DNA from: Trogon surrucura
Lineage: Eukaryota; Chordata; Aves; Trogoniformes; Trogonidae
Assembly (NCBI GenBank): GCA_020746105.1
Contig: CM036620.1
Coordinates: forward strand, 42,614,706 to 42,678,705
Length of the DNA stretch: 64,000 bases
Direction: 5' to 3'
Positions 39,070 to 50,829 of the stretch are shown in pieces; position 1 is the stretch's first letter; each line of letters opens with the position of its first letter. Under the pieces are notes generated by a model that was not told the DNA's origin, searched no databases, and saw only the letters and a list, made by a program, of their open reading frames with translations. A program made the position numbers and the translations under genes.

Positions 39070-40456
39070 AGAGAAAAAAAAAAAGGAAAAAAACAAACTA
39101 CTAATGCAAGGGGTAAAAAAGAATAATCAGGACAACAAAAAACCAAATCCATTGACATGGCTGCCACCCTTTGTCAAAATCACCATTAGACACTCAGGTT
39201 GAAGTAAGGGCAGGTTTGATTTAACAGTATTGTCACAACTCGTGAGAATATACGTACTCAGGGGTGCTTTACCTGCTTCCCTTGGTTTATCACCACTACT
39301 GAATGCCTATCAGCACCCACTACCTTCCCTACACCATTCTTGCAACAAAGTTTTGTATGATACAATTAACCTAGTGACTATTTTAAGCTGTCTTTATCAT
39401 CTACAGCTAGTAATGACAGGGCACAGAGAATAGCCCTTTCAGGCTACTTTCATTGTACCTTCTGACAACAGACTGTCAGGCCTGTATGTTCCATCAAATG
39501 GTGACATCATGAAAAGTCAAAGCATAAATATAGCAGTAGGATTAAATAAATAAGACTTGAATTTATAGTTCTAAATTGGTGCTGTATCCCAAAAAAGGTC
39601 TCCATCAAAGGCAAAACCAACTTACCAGAACACACAAATAACTAGAACTACAGTTTTATAAAGATATAGAACAGACATTCATGTGTTATTACTCAATAGG
39701 CAGGCCGTAGAAAATTCCAAATATCCACACACCTGACAAACTAATTCTGCTCTCAATTAAAAACAAAAAAATACAATTTAAATGGAAACAGTATATCTAG
39801 TTTTTAATATTTAAAAAAATAACTGGGAAAAGCACTGCAAAATGCAATTTAAGATGCTTCTAAGAAAGATGTGCTAAATGTTAAGCTTCAGAGTAGTAAA
39901 GTGTTAAGAGTGATCACTTAGATTTTTACATTAGAATCACCACATCAGCATCTGTGATATAACTGGTATCAGAATACTTTTTTTCTCTCAGATATCCATT
40001 GCAGAGTGAATTGAAAATATTGGAACATAGTGCATTCTACTGCTAACAGTCCTATAGGTAATGCAGAGATGGAAGGAAATACTTTAGAATTTTAACATTT
40101 AAACAAAATAGCTTTGACAGCGTGGATCAGATATAAATACCAAACATAACGATCTTGCTATTCACATACACAAAACCAAAGAATAAACATGTGCTAGTAT
40201 CCATATCAACCTACCCGTTCAAAATAATTTGTCCAGAAATAGATTTTAAAAGCAAATCATTACTCTTGCATATTTTTAACCCAATACATCCATTAATCTT
40301 TTGATTTAATGCACAGGAAGCTATAACATACGTATAGATACCATAGTATGAACCACTGCATGCTAAAACCATTTCATGTTCCTTCATTAAAACAGCATAA
40401 ATATATACCAGTATTTTCAAAAGGGGATGCATTGGTTTTAGACTAAATCTCTTTCT

Positions 40457-40774
40457 GAGGGGTGGGTGTCAAGGGGAAGGAGACAACCTCTTCTCAGTGG
40501 TGCCCAGTAATAGAAAAAGAAATAATGAGCATAAGCTAGAACATAGGAAGTTCCACCTCAACGTGAGGGGAAATTTCTTTACTGTGAGGGTGACAGAGCA
40601 CTGGCACAGGCTGCCCAGAGAAGTTGTGGAGTCTCCTTCTCTGAAGTCTTTCAAAACTCGCCTGGACGCGTTCCTGTGTGGCTGCCCTAGGGGATCCTGC
40701 TCTGGCAGGGGAGTTGGACCAGATGATCTTTCGATGACCCTTCCAGCCCCTGACATTCTGTGATTCTATGAATC
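40457..40774 (+). mobile_element. CR1 LINE fragment, 3' portion
   Basis: It starts in the ORF2 C-terminal segment (CTCTTCTCAGTGGTGCCCAG). The frame 40497-40763 gives HKLEHRKFHLNVRGNFFTVR, VTEHWHRLPREVVESPSLK and FKTRLDAFLCG. It then continues into the 3' UTR (TGGACCAGATGATCTTTCGA) and ends in CATTCTGTGATTCTATGAAT. The natural CR1 stop has been read through by mutation, extending the frame into the UTR. It is closely related to the 11527 element. Confidence 0.93.
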
Positions 40775-43700
40775 TTTGGAGACTCTCTAAGGATTCAGAA
40801 TGCAATGGTAGTGGCAATTCCAAAATAGACACACTAGGAAGGAACAGAATTATTTCAGTTTGCCTGGTAGGCAGCAGATAGTACATTAATAGAGAAAATT
40901 TCTATTTTACATTCTTATTCTTCAAGGCAAGTAGTTTCTGAAATAGCTTTTCCACTATAAATACAATTCCAATTCAACAGTTATTGAACTTTACTAGGGG
41001 GAAAAAAAATAAATCTTTGCACTCTGGGGCATACAAAGTAATATCTGCAGGTAAACATACTACTTATTTTGAAGTATATTTTGACATGTTTTCATTTACA
41101 TAATGCATAAAAGCACACATTTAAAAACATTTCACAGTATAAACTACACCAAAAGAACGCCATTCAGTTTGAAAAGCAACTCTTGCATTCAGTGTCACTT
41201 GGCAGTATGACCACTTTCTGTTTATAGTACTGTTCTAGTGACAAGGATATTAATTTTCAAAACTCCCTATTTAAAGAATGAAGCACTTAAGATTCTGAAA
41301 ACTTTGTTAGTTATTTATAAAAAGCAGAAAGCACCTCTACAAAAAGATTTTTGAAGTCACCTGAAAGGTGTTGTTAAAACTTTAACTGTTATATATTTAT
41401 AGTAACAGCCACAGACTATTCTCCCCTTTAAAGCACCCAAGCTGCTTTCCTAAAGCATGGCAGAACTAGTCACTCTAGGCAGGATACCTGTTAACCCAGG
41501 GAACACCCCAGAACTTTCCTACAAAGACAGTGAAGATGAGAATCTACTTTCCCACTAGAGGCAAGGGAAAGGGGAAAAAAAAAAAGTCTGCCTCTAACTC
41601 AAGACAGGTTATGTACCATAAGCGAGTAATGATTTCTCCATAGTTTGTGGCCCAGACTCACAGATTACCTAATACATAAGCAATATCAGGATTATGCAGT
41701 CAAAAGCATGGATGCATCCAGCATAGAAAATGGATGTGAAACAAACAAGGAGACCAAGTTGTCTCTGCATATGAAGTGAAAAGACAGAAAATAGGACTGT
41801 GAATACAGTCTAAATTTCCTGGCACAAGCTAGCGTAAGATTTAACTTTTCTACTCTATCAAAGAGCTAACTGAAATGTCTGTCTCAAAGATATTTAGAAA
41901 ACCACCGAGGCTTGCTATGCTCCTAACTGTTGCAAACATATCATGCTTGCTCCAGAAAAAAAAAAAAACCAAGGTATGATTCAAGACAAATCATATGTCA
42001 AACTTGTCAGTCACATGACTGGTGTGTGTTCAGCATGACACTCTCAGTACACTCTGCGCAGAAGTTACTGGGAAGCACATTCTACGTTTGTCAGTCCAAC
42101 CAAGGGATACAACAGCAATTAAAATCCCTGACAATTGGTTAAGGATCAAGTAGATCTCATGATGAGGACTGATTTTTCTAGAACTTATTCAACATCATAC
42201 CAAAAGATCTGAATATATCTGATGGAAACATTGATTTTTTTATATATTTATATTTCTATATATTGTATATATATATATAAAAGGGACAAAATTGGGTAGA
42301 CAGTAAGTTAATTAATGTAAGTGTAAGTGTTCACTGGCAGTTGCAGCCAAAGGATTCTTATTTAATAGTTCTTTCTCTGAGGCTGCAATAGATTCCCAAT
42401 GAACAGTACTAGAGTAAGAAAAAACTATTTATACAAGGAACTCCCATGTCTCCTACTTCTCACTGATACGAGATCAGTGGGCAATTAAAATTTCATATAT
42501 GTTTTTAGATCTTTTCAATACTTTGATAAAAAAATAGATGTCATAAAAGACTTCTGCATGTACAAATTACTTTCTATTTTAATGTTTAGCTCCTTAGTCC
42601 CAAGTTTGAAAGTTAGGACCCTGTAGCAGGCCGCTAGTTATTTTAAAGGTTATAAAAAATGTCTTGCGCACCAGTCAGAAAGTTGCCTAGAAACTAACAA
42701 CAGGAAGACAAAGAAAAGAAAAATTTATAAAAATCTATCCCTTTCCTGGTTTACCTTCTGTAAAGTAGGTGTTGGAACAAGGGTAACTGCCAAATGCTTT
42801 TCTTTCAACAATTAGGAGATAATGATTCTATTGTAAAATGCAGATGGAGAAGAAAGAAAACATATTTTACACCAAAGTACAGTCCAAGAACACTCATCTG
42901 TGAAATGGAAGATGCAAATTCATTTGCCTTTTCTGCCTGAGGCGATTTCAATTACAGCTTTAATGATGCATCTTCATCATCCAACTGTAGCATTCTCTGG
43001 ACAGGACTTTCCTCATTCCTCCCAACTAATGGTAAGAAAATGACAAACCAGCCCATCCACGCTCCAAAACCTACCAAATAGTAAAGGTAATTCTGGTCTC
43101 TGTCCTCTGACACTTCCCCAAGGCTATTAGTGACTCAGTTGCTGGTTTTGACATCCTATACCCAAGGACCCCCTCTCACACTCTCCTTGGCCAATTCAAT
43201 TCAGTTATTTTCTCTTTTATCCTTTTCTTTTACATCCATCCAATACATTGTAAAATTACAGTTATGAACATCAATCTCTTTTTGCTACTTTAAGTATTCA
43301 AGAACTGAATCTAGCAATTCGCTTTCTTCCTAAAAGATTTTAAGATTCTTTCACAACTACTACTAAGCTCTTTACAGAGACCATAAGGGATCTCCTGAAG
43401 CACTATAGAGATACACATGCTGGGAACAATTATATAATATGAATTCACTAGCAGTTAGTGGGCACATTTTATGGAAAATTAGACATATTCCTTTCTAGCC
43501 TAACTTTTTCGATAAGCTCTTTCAATCCCTAAAATACCTTTCCACCCATGAATTGAAAAGCTTAGTGAAAATTCCACTGGCACAATAAAACATGAAGCCA
43601 CTTGAAATAGCCCTAGTGGATCAGACCAAAACATCTCATTAGCACAATACTCAATTTTTTTTGAAAGAAAGGTTCATTAATAGACAAATTTAGATGTAAA

Positions 43701-46369
43701 ATGAGGAATATACCTTTTATACAGCACAGCCTCATTACCTAAACAAATTTAGCTTGTAGCACCCTAAAGGAGCTCCTGGGAAGCCTCCTGCCTCCTTTTA
43801 AAGGAAGAAAAAAAACAAAGTACACTCCTTTCTCACCTGCCACTTAAGTTTAAGTTGTAGGTTAAACACCATAGTTACCAATTAAGCAATTTATGGCTTG
43901 TTTCAGTAGTTTCAGATGAGTTCAATTCTGGCAATTGATTATTATCTTCCTGATTAAGTAACTCTTCCACAGCGCATCATTTGGGGCTAGGCTTACTCCT
44001 CATTAAGTGGAATCTAGCTCCTGTGTAGTGATTTATCTTTGTGTGTTATGGCTGTATCTTTCCTAAGTTCAAATTTTATATCACAGTGGTCTACGAGTTC
44101 CTCCCTGGTGGCATCTCTATGACTGGAAGAAGTTTTGGGGCATGGGGAGACTGTGCACATAGCGAGTTGCTGCTCAAGGCTCTTTACACTTGACTTAAAC
44201 ACAATATCATGCTTGAACTTTTGCTCTTTTCTGTGTTTAGATACAATTTTCACTTCCAGAAATACCATCTTTTTAATTTCAACAGAAACCTTCTTAGGAA
44301 AACTGGATTATTTGTCTTCTTTAAGCTCTAAAAAATTCCCTGCTATCTGAAGCATTTTATTTATTTGCTCCTTCTAATTCCCTCTTAAAACATTCTAACT
44401 TGTACATAGCCGCTATTAAACTGAATAGGTGGATTACTCCTATGAAGAATTTGAATTTAAATGTATTACCATTATCATATATATAAACCTCCTCATAGAC
44501 CTACTCTTTTCATAACTCTATTTCAAACTAGGTCTTGTGTACTGCTCAAGGCTAAAATCAAGAGATACTGCTATTTTTTCAGTTCCATTACTGGCAACTC
44601 TGGAAAGCAACCATTTATGAAATATAAATGTCTTCATCATCACCCATCAGAACATTCATCTAGTCAAAATAAGCACTTTGCATAATGCTAAACATCTGCA
44701 TTTCATGCTTTTTTAACAGTACAAATTTCTTTGCTTATAAAGGATACACTGTATTTCAAAGCCAATAGATATTACAAAATCACACTACCGTAGTCTACAT
44801 TGAGAACAAAACCACAAACCCTAAATGAGTCACACAGAATCCTTTTAAGCCTTTTACAATGAAGCAAGATTTTTTTCCCTATGTTTCACATTGAAGCTCT
44901 GGTGCATGAACTAAAATATTATGAATAATTCTGTTGTTATCGAAACCTGTTTCTGTTGTTTAGGTGAATGCCTATTTCCTCCAACCAGCAACAATAACAA
45001 CCACACACATCCACCCTATTTTACACAAAATAATATGAATAGTTAGCTAGGTCAGATGAACCAAATGGCCTGGTTTAACAAAAAGAGAGTAAAGTGTTAT
45101 TATAATACACTCCCAGCGTAGATGGAAACTATGCTATTTGTAGAGCCATTTTCAGATAAAAGGTAATTTCCAAACCAAATCTATGTTTATTAATTTTCAA
45201 TGGTGACTGCAATCTCTACACATATTACTAGCCTAGCATGTCCTAACACTGAAGTCACTGACATCCTGTGGAAATACAAACCTCCTTACAATGCACTACA
45301 AAGTCTCACAAACTTTAAAAATTATCTTGGACTTCATTGAAAGTCAGACAGCAGGTATTCTGTGACAGAAGAAATTACCTTAATTATAACAAACAATGTG
45401 ACCTCTTTTCCAGAAATATAAGCATGTCTACAAGCCTCAAAAACGTGTCCTAGAAAAGAATTACAGATAGTAGGAAAGTCTTTGTAAGAGATTTGATATG
45501 GTTTTAGTAACCATTTTTATACAGCTTGAAATACAAACATTGTCTCCCAAATTATTCCAGAATTATAGCTCAGAGTTTGCCTTCCATTGCTGTTGTTGAT
45601 GATAATTCTAGTCTAAATCACAAGATTTTAAGAATGAGCCCTCTAAATAAATTTAAAAAACCCACAACCCTACAACAACTTTAAAACTCAAAGCATTTAG
45701 AGTTTATATGAAAATCATACCAATTTAATGGTGAATCACATACCAAGGAAAGTCACAGTCAAACTGACTCTATTTTCTGTTTAGGAAGACCTTATTTTAG
45801 CCCAGTAGAATCATGTTTTCAGAGACAGAGAGAAGCAAAGATGTAGCAATTATGTTACTTCCCAAGCCCCTATTTTTCATATTTTTTTTCTCTGAAAAGT
45901 GGTCTTGAACAGCTTGAATAAAGCCCAGATAGTAACTCTTAGCTACTCAGCAGCTACACTTTCCTACAAAGTTAACAAGAACACAGCCACCTAAGTGCAA
46001 AACACTTGTGCAAAGAAATAGCATAGATGAACCTGAAAATTATTTTGAAGAATCTGGATTCTATCACAAGTGTAAAGAAGTGCTGAGAAGTTAAAAAACC
46101 AACCAAACAAAAAGCAAACAACAGACAACCCAACCTGCTGCCTTAGGAGAAAAAAAGCCTGGAAGTTGTGGTCACTAAACAGGATATCATACTGTGAAAA
46201 ATACGATGCAATATTTCATCAGCAGATGATGTTTGTTTGTTTAAGTACGTGGGCAGGTTACAGGGCTCTGGCATAGGGTTTAGCTGTCTGAACAAAACAT
46301 AACTACTGAATATGACAAGAAATTGTTGGACATATTGAATAAAAGGGTGAGAATCTGACAAAACTTGCA
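40775..46369. other. Unique AT-rich non-coding DNA
   Basis: No gene supported. A TA-rich microsatellite lies at 42238-42280 and an A/C run near 45655-45675. The block 43960-44420 is T-rich on the plus strand, and its 84-codon minus frame (44014-44268) is polar and lysine-rich. It may be an old repeat I do not recognise. Confidence 0.5.
42238..42280. repeat. TA-rich microsatellite
   Basis: TATATTTATATTTCTATATA-type sequence leads into a pure (TA)n run. Confidence 0.85.
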
Positions 46370-46800
46370 AATCACACTGAGAGGAGTGGACAGATTTCAC
46401 AGGTGATTAAGGAGAGAAATTCAGGAGAGAAATGGCAAACCTCACAGAAAATTAAAGGGAGCAGTAGACTCTTGGAAAGCCAGTGGCAAGTGGGTGCAAC
46501 TGGGACCCATGGGGTAGAAGTAATTACGTGAAAGTTGTTAATTTTGGGAAGACAAGGGTGGAGATAAGGAGGAACCAAGATGGATCAATGAGAAACAAGA
46601 TGAGCAAAATGGAGAGACGTTACAAAATAAAAGCGACCTGACTTGTGTAAGCAAGCTACCGGTCAGTATGCTTGTCTGGCTCATGTTGCTCTTGTTTATG
46701 AGCACTGGGCGCATTTACATAGATGCCCACAATGGCTGGCAGTGCCTGTAATATGTGTGTTTGTGTATGTGTGTATGCCCACTGGGAAGTAATCTGGCTA
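46370..46800 (+). other. Possible degraded LTR-like block
   Basis: This purine-rich, higher-GC block contains AATAAAAGCGACCTGACTTG at about 46625-46644, with a TG-rich microsatellite at 46752-46777. An AATAAA signal followed by a short GC-rich stretch is common near the R/U5 end of LTRs. No terminal TG...CA boundaries or target duplication could be defined, and no second copy is in the window, so the assignment is weak. Confidence 0.2.
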
Positions 46801-47222
46801 CAAACTGTCTAGAAACAGAGAGAAGCTGCCACCTCGCATCTAGCGAAGTTCATTGCATTCAGCTCCCTTGAAAACAAGTCATGTTATTTTAACTTTGAAC
46901 CGGCTAATGTTAACTTCTTTCAGTTAGTATGCTCCATTCACACTTCCTCTATCAATGAAGATGAGGAAAAATCAAAATACATTCTTATATGATCCATCAG
47001 TTCTTGTGTCTCTTCCATATATTTTTATCCCTTCTCAGCTCTCACCAGAGAAGTATCTGGCAATTATTTTGTTATTCATAACATACTAAGATAGCTACAA
47101 GACCATTTAGACAGTGAAATAAAAGAGTAAATTGTCAATACAGTTAGAACAAATGTATGCAAACAGTCCTTTATGCTATATCCATTAGGCTTGAAGAATC
47201 AGGATAAAATGGTGTTGACTAT
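46801..47222. other. Unique sequence 5' of the solo LTR
   Basis: Nothing recognised. Its last five bases (ACTAT, 47218-47222) are the left target-site duplication of the LTR. Confidence 0.6.
47218..47222. repeat. Left target-site duplication of the LTR
   Basis: ACTAT directly before the terminal TG, identical to 47992-47996. Confidence 0.9.
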
Positions 47223-47578
47223 TGTCCTGCTTTGAGCTAAAAAACCCAATCCTGTTTAGTGATTTTTACTTTCAAGTTTAGTGTCTTCTAAAAGGCTCCA
47301 TGTTCTGAAGTTAGCAGCATATTTTTGCAGGCAGTGTGTGCTGCTGGCAGTGATAACACTTGATGTTTACAGTTACTGCCTGGGACTGGGATGCAGAAAG
47401 GCTCTTGATGATACTTATTCCTACAGTGACCAAGGCCACTGCTGGCTCTTGTGTGCCACACTGGGGGTGCCGGATAGTAAGAGGGGTCACAAGGGAGTAA
47501 CAGGTTGCACCTCCAGGGGGTAATAGACAGGACAGGTGACCCAATAAGAGTATTCCATTCCATATATGTCATATTTAG

Positions 47579-47587
47579 TATAAATAG
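47579..47587 (+). promoter_or_regulatory. LTR TATA box
   Basis: TATAAATAG lies 34 bp after a CCAAT box and about 265 bp before the ATTAAA signal. The order and spacing are as in an LTR U3 promoter. The equivalent site in the other LTR copy is TATAAATTG. Confidence 0.7.
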
Positions 47588-47851
47588 AGTGATCACAAGT
47601 TTCTAGTGTTTTCTGCAATGGCCAGCATCCAGGGAGGACTCTATCTGACCTCCTGCTTTTGATCCGGATCCTGAGTTCTCAAATCCAGCTCCCACCATTG
47701 CTGAGCCTGGGGCTGCCCCAGTGCCACCTGCTCCGCAGCATCAGTGGGGATTGATATCAGGAGTGGGCAGTCGGGTTCAATATCAGGCTTATATATAGTT
47801 GAATATAGTTCTTTATTTTTATTGTTTCAATATTATTTCCATTATTGTTTC

Positions 47852-47857
47852 ATTAAA
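47852..47857 (+). promoter_or_regulatory. LTR polyadenylation signal ATTAAA
   Basis: The hexamer is conserved in both LTR copies, and in this one it is followed by TCTAGTTTTTCTTTTC-type downstream sequence. It would mark the R region end. Confidence 0.6.
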
Positions 47858-47991
47858 GCTATTCTAGTTTTTCTTTTCTAACCCATAAGTCTCTCTGCCT
47901 CGTTCCCTTTTCCTTCCCATTTTGGGGGGAAAGAGAGGGTTAGAGAGCATCTGTCTGCGTTTAGCTGCTGGCCCAGCCCTAACCCACGACA

Positions 47992-47996
47992 ACTAT
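47992..47996. repeat. Right target-site duplication of the LTR
   Basis: ACTAT directly after the terminal CA, identical to 47218-47222. Confidence 0.9.
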
Positions 47997-48619
47997 AAAC
48001 CATGTATCACTTCCATCCACCAATAATAAATGAGAACCAACCACTCTCTTCAAATAAGTGGACCATCCACTTGTAAATATGTTTTGAAGCAACAATCCAC
48101 AACTCATTTGGAAATTTCAGAAGGAATTTCACAGTTCATTCTAATGAGAGAAACAAATGATTAGGTATAATTTGTACAGGCCTATAGTTTTTCAAACCAA
48201 TATTTGCCTCTTTACTTGAACTTTTACAACAATGTTGACAGGAATATAAGAGAATATCAAGAATTTCGGAAGATTTTAGATCAGCTTTTGTTTGAATGTG
48301 CTGTGCTATATGCCAACTTCTATTAATTACTCTCTAATTTATTACAACAGCACATTTTTATAGTAACAAGATAGGAGTGCCCTAAAAAATGAGAGAGCAT
48401 TAACAGAAACGTTCCAAACACTCCGCATCAAAGTTAGCAAATTTACTTTGTTGTTTGGGAGGGTGTGGGGTTTTTTTGGTTGGTTTCTTTTTTTTGTTGC
48501 TCTTTTAACTTCAGTTCTTTAATTGCCAGGTCAATTTAGATTAGTAGCTCTACCAATAGGGGTGAAAGACTTTTTTTTTTTACACAGTGCTCACAGAACT
48601 ATGTTTTTAACCACATTAA

Positions 48620-48665
48620 TATTTCACCTTCTTGAAGAATAATTTACATATGAGAAGGTGAAATA
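48620..48665. repeat. 13-bp inverted repeat with 20-nt loop
   Basis: The arm 48620-48632 (TATTTCACCTTCT) is the exact reverse complement of 48653-48665. It is a small foldback in unique sequence. Confidence 0.85.
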
Positions 48666-49562
48666 GCTTTACACTTTTCAGTTAAAAGCATATTCTAATT
48701 TGTTGTAATTCAAGTCCAGAAATACAGTCCATTAAAAAGCATATATTTCAACACGTAACAAAAATACTTTTCAGGTCTAATACACCAGTCATCTCATGCA
48801 GGTAGATTTCTATCAAAGAAATCTTAGAAAGTTTGGAGATGAAGGCTACAGATGAAGCAAGACAGAACTAATATTAAAACCTCATAAAAAAAATCCGTGT
48901 CTGAAAATAATTTTCCAAGTGACTAATGAGAGAGTGATGATTGTCTTACAGTAAGTGTAGCACCTTTTGATGGACATGTGAAAACAAATTGAGAAGTGAT
49001 TGAATAATAAAGGTTGGCAAAGTATTTTTAAGAACTGAAAGCATATAAAGTAAATTATATAAAAAGACAGAGTTCACTGTACAATATATCAAGGATGTTT
49101 ATGGAAGAAGTAAATGGGAAACACACTGGCTTGTCCTGTCTGTTCCATGGTCCAAATACTGTTGAAGAGAAGTATGAGCATAAGTTTTCCTTACTCATTA
49201 CACATAGTTATTACCTGTAAATTAAGTGAAGTGCATTGGTTCTAAAAGTTTAAAATTCTAGACCTTATTTACAAACTTATTCAGATCCCACTTCATATCC
49301 TTTGCTCACAGAAAGCAGTTCAGGTTTTAAAAACTGTAAACTGGTGTAAACACACACCACATAACAAACAGGAAGTTGGTATTTTGCACTTCACTCCAGA
49401 TTTGATAAATGGATGACCCGTATAGCAACATTTCTAAAATAGTTGTGCTCACATATATTTCGAAATTCTGAATTTGAAAACTTAATTTTTAACTCCAGTT
49501 CAAATCTCTGCAAATCTCTAGGCTCATCCTAAATATTTAACGAACAATTATTTTGGATTCCT

Positions 49563-49586
49563 AATAACACAGTCAATAACACAGTC
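49563..49586. repeat. 12-bp perfect tandem duplication
   Basis: AATAACACAGTC occurs twice head to tail. Confidence 0.9.
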
Positions 49587-50829
49587 AAAAAGATGGAGAA
49601 GACATTTTAATTAAACATGCTTAATTTTCAGACAACAATCACAATGCAAAAAGTTCTGATTATAGTGTTTCTACTTTATACTACAGAAATATATTCAAGA
49701 GGGTAATGTGTTAGTATAGTCAGGAATTTGGAGGTGGAAGACAGTTGAATAAGGAAATGAAATACAAATATTATTTGACATAAAAGAAGATGGTACCCTA
49801 GCAAGATAAAGTAATAAAACAAATGTCTGTTTCATTTAGAAGACAAATATCAACAAGTCTTGGCATGTTTTTTTGGCAGAATTAAACATCAGCTGTCACT
49901 GACTTCTCTACTGTTCGTGTTTAGCACTTCTTGGAAAATCCAGATTTTTTTCACTTGTAACCTATCCTGCAATCACTGCACTTGAATAACTTCTCGCCAA
50001 ACTACATCTGCTACACCTGCACTCAGTTGTACCACCTGACTCATGCACACTGCAAGTTCTTCAGAATAGAAGATACATCTAATTAATTTCCTTTATTTTG
50101 TAAGGAATATTTGCCTAAGGAGAATTCAAAGATGTCACAGAGACTTCACGTTGATAAAAACTACAGAGAAAAAATGGATTGTATTGGATATTCAGTATGA
50201 CAAATCTTTTCTACAATAGCCACCGATCATTTACAAGTGCTATATAATTTGAAATGAATGCATCAACCTTGGGTACAATGCATTCCTTCTTTAATGTGTC
50301 TCCCTTGACACAGATCTAAGCAGGTATATATTTTCTTTTTAATAAAATTGAACAGATTAAATATGATGTGCTAATGTGGTACTTCAGAATTTGTGGTAAT
50401 AAAATGCCAAAGAACAAGCTGCAAGCTGTTTGTTACTTAAGATACTCAAAGAATTAATTTTATGCTGGCATATACTGTAATTAGAAATAGCTCTGTGCAT
50501 CATGATTAAAGTAGTAGCTATGGAAACCAAAGCAGGCTAGAATAAGTGTAAAAGGAGAATACAGAATAAGCCAATCATAAAACTCCTTTAATCTGTTTAT
50601 TTTTAATATTTTTCATAATGCAGATTGAAATATTAAGGGTAGACATTACTATATTTTTTTAACCTTTGTATGTTTCGAAAAAGCAGTATTTTTTCTAACT
50701 TGCATAGGTACCAGATTTCATTTTCACATCAGAACTTCTCAGCCCACACAATCTTAGGTGTTAAAAGCACACATTTTTTAATGACCATTTTGTATTAAAT
50801 AATTGTATATATTTATCCCTTTATACAAT

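Larger units (their letters stand above)
33801..40456. other. Unique AT-rich non-coding DNA
   Basis: No gene supported. It contains a 20-bp tandem duplication (35149-35186), an A/C run at 34479-34491 and a poly-G tract (39049-39069). A 123-codon minus frame (37693-38064) is hydrophobic at its start, but has no recognisable domain and looks like chance. Confidence 0.5.
47223..47991 (+). mobile_element. Endogenous retrovirus solo LTR with 5-bp TSD
   Basis: The 769-bp element starts TGTCCTGC and ends CCACGACA. It is flanked by perfect ACTAT duplications (47218-47222 and 47992-47996), so both ends are exact. U3 carries CCAAT at 47541-47545 and TATAAATAG at 47579-47587. The polyadenylation signal ATTAAA is at 47852-47857, with a T-rich segment after it. 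The spacing fits an RNA polymerase II LTR promoter read on the plus strand. A 5-bp duplication is usual for several ERV groups, including the ERVL-like families common in birds, but the class is an inference. No internal viral genes remain; recombination between two LTRs would leave this structure. Minus frames at 47288-47596 are LTR translation. Confidence 0.95.
47997..50829. other. Unique AT-rich non-coding DNA
   Basis: No gene supported. It contains a G/T-rich tract (48455-48500), a 13-bp inverted repeat (48620-48665) and a 12-bp tandem duplication (49563-49586). The block at about 50380-50640 has conserved-element texture. Confidence 0.5.

Noticed and set aside
47288-47596. 102-codon minus frame whose peptide resembles that of 31080-31349
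   Set aside because: The similarity comes from both lying in copies of the same LTR. It is antisense to the LTR promoter and not a conserved protein.
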